Of a stretch of 33,396 nt of DNA, positions 32,694-33,396 are shown in pieces. Numbering within the stretch: the first letter of the stretch is position 1; the number at the start of each line of letters is the position of its first letter. This stretch comes from Lentisphaerota bacterium. GTDB lineage: Bacteria > Verrucomicrobiota > Lentisphaeria > Victivallales > UBA1829. A program made the position numbers and the translations under genes. The stretch spans positions 1 through 33,396 of the forward strand of contig SUWI01000027.1 of assembly GCA_015061565.1 (NCBI GenBank), given 5' to 3'. The notes under the pieces were generated by a model. That model ran no database searches and had not been told where the DNA came from. It saw nothing but the letters and a program-made list of their open reading frames with translations.

Positions 32694-33221
32694 ATGGACC
32701 AGAAACAGATCAAAGAATTCATCGTTCAGAAAATTCCGGAAGGCTATTCCCTGTCGAAAATCCAGGATATGCTGAAGGAACAGGGCGTTCATATCACCTT
32801 CATGGAACTCCGGCTGCTCGCATCCGAGATCGAGGAAGGGTTCTGGAAGAAAACCGAAGAGGCCAAAGCGGCGGCGGAACCGGTCAAGGATATCGCCCCG
32901 CCTGCGGCGGATCCGGAAGATGCTGACGTATTTCCGGCGGAAGAGCCCCCTGCCCCGGCTGCAGCGCCCATCCCCGAACCGGCTCCAAATGCGGCGGATC
33001 AGTCCGCACCGGCCGCGCCGCGGGGCAAGACCACGGTCGAACTTTCCAAGATCGCGCGTCCCGGCACTGCCGCCAGCGGAACGGTCAAATTCGGTTCCGG
33101 CGTCACCGCCGAATGGGTCGTGGACCAGTTCGGACGTCTCGGTTTGGACAATGCCTCAGGAAAACCGGATCAGCAGGATATTCAGGAATTCCAGTTGGAA
33201 CTGCAGAAGCTTTTCTCCTGA
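32694..33221 (+). CDS. conserved hypothetical protein (helical head, Pro/Ala linker, strand-rich tail)
   Basis: A 175-residue protein in three parts. Residues 1-65 form a helical head ([19 protein letters not shown], then a charged coiled-coil-like helix). Residues about 65-110 are a Pro/Ala/Glu-rich linker. Residues about 112-175 form a compact tail with [32 protein letters not shown] and a final helix. The tail pattern recurs in Lentisphaerota and Verrucomicrobia proteins of unknown function, as I recall it. AAGGA is found upstream of ATG 32694. It shares a transcript with gcvH and ends in a terminator at 33244-33271. Its association with glycine cleavage may be positional. Confidence 0.72.
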   Translation: MDQKQIKEFIVQKIPEGYSLSKIQDMLKEQGVHITFMELRLLASEIEEGFWKKTEEAKAAAEPVKDIAPPAADPEDADVFPAEEPPAPAAAPIPEPAPNAADQSAPAAPRGKTTVELSKIARPGTAASGTVKFGSGVTAEWVVDQFGRLGLDNASGKPDQQDIQEFQLELQKLFS

Positions 33222-33243
33222 TTGGAAAGCCAAACATAAAAAA

Positions 33244-33271
33244 GCCGCCGAAACTTTCCGGCGGCTTTTTT
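33244..33271 (+). terminator. intrinsic terminator of the gcvH unit
   Basis: GCCGCCG (33244-33250) pairs with CGGCGGC (33259-33265) over a short loop, with further pairing possible inside, then TTTTTT at 33266-33271. It ends the gcvH operon and lies 3 bp before the start of a group II intron-like sequence. Confidence 0.85.
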
Positions 33272-33274
33272 CAT

Positions 33275-33396
33275 GTGTGCGCCCGGCAGGGCGCACGGCT
33301 AACGGGTGAAAGTCCCGAGACGACCCGACAGGGGGAACGTCCCAGCGACCGGCAAGGGTGTCCATCGCGAGGTGGAATCTGAAGGAAGCCGTAGCA
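33275..33396 (+). mobile_element. 5' end of a group II intron (partial)
   Basis: From 33275 the sequence starts GTGTGCGCCC, folds back at once (GTGCGCCC/GGGCGCAC, 33277-33294) and continues with GGTGAAAGTCCCG, CGAGGTGGAATCTGAAGG and GAAGCCGTAGC. These are the recurring start and domain I pieces of bacterial group II introns. Only the first about 120 nt are in the window, so neither the reverse transcriptase nor the 3' end is visible. It lies on the plus strand directly behind the gcvH-unit terminator. That position is typical of class C introns, which insert after terminator hairpins, but the class has not been established from the sequence. Confidence 0.75.

Overview
The window looks like a chromosomal stretch from a Lentisphaerota/Victivallales-type bacterium, possibly another member of the PVC group. 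This rests on a type II pseudopilin-like protein with an H-X9-DG-type tail next to a large secreted DUF4838 protein under a divergent AraC regulator, an ECF sigma factor translationally coupled to a membrane Ser/Thr kinase, and a small lineage-type conserved protein after gcvH. The assignment comes from protein recognition alone; there is no rRNA or other phylogenetic marker. Promoter-like elements recur with a TTGAAT/TTGATT/TTGAAA -35 and a TATATT -10.

Left part (1-14.76 kb): a probable mobile or accessory region that ends at the 3' end of a tRNA-Val(GAC) gene on the minus strand. (a) 581-4007 is a tightly overlapping five-gene operon: DUF3791 protein, DUF3990 (ADP-ribosyltransferase-like) protein, a two-part protein with a possible HTH, an ECF sigma factor and a transmembrane Ser/Thr kinase. 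(b) 4.0-7.2 kb holds a four-stem nested palindrome followed by a long AT-rich membrane ankyrin-repeat protein carrying a 21-bp tandem repeat. (c) 7.4-11.9 kb is a phage/plasmid-like gene set: a DnaN-fold sliding-clamp-like protein, a possible nucleic-acid-associated protein, a PD-(D/E)XK nuclease, a DUF932 protein and small zinc-ribbon proteins. Hairpins followed by T runs separate several of these genes. (d) On the minus strand lie an inovirus Gp2/YagK-YfjJ-like protein and a P4/D5-type primase-helicase broken by an in-frame TGA and a -1 frameshift. Phased short direct repeats sit between this pseudogene and the tRNA. No integrase or structural phage gene is visible, and the left border is outside the window.

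Right part (14.8-33.4 kb): ordinary chromosomal genes. A tandem AAA+ ATPase is followed by an ACT-domain/UPF0210 pair. A minus-strand cluster then encodes a KpsF/KdsD sugar-phosphate isomerase, an Na+/solute symporter, an aldo/keto reductase and a membrane metallophosphoesterase. A histidine phosphatase converges on an AraC regulator. Divergent from that regulator are a pseudopilin, a DUF4838 protein and a tandem pair of alpha/beta hydrolases, which together suggest regulated polysaccharide degradation. Glycine cleavage genes gcvT and gcvH and a conserved unknown gene follow. The window ends in the first ~120 nt of what looks like a group II intron, sitting directly behind an intrinsic terminator.
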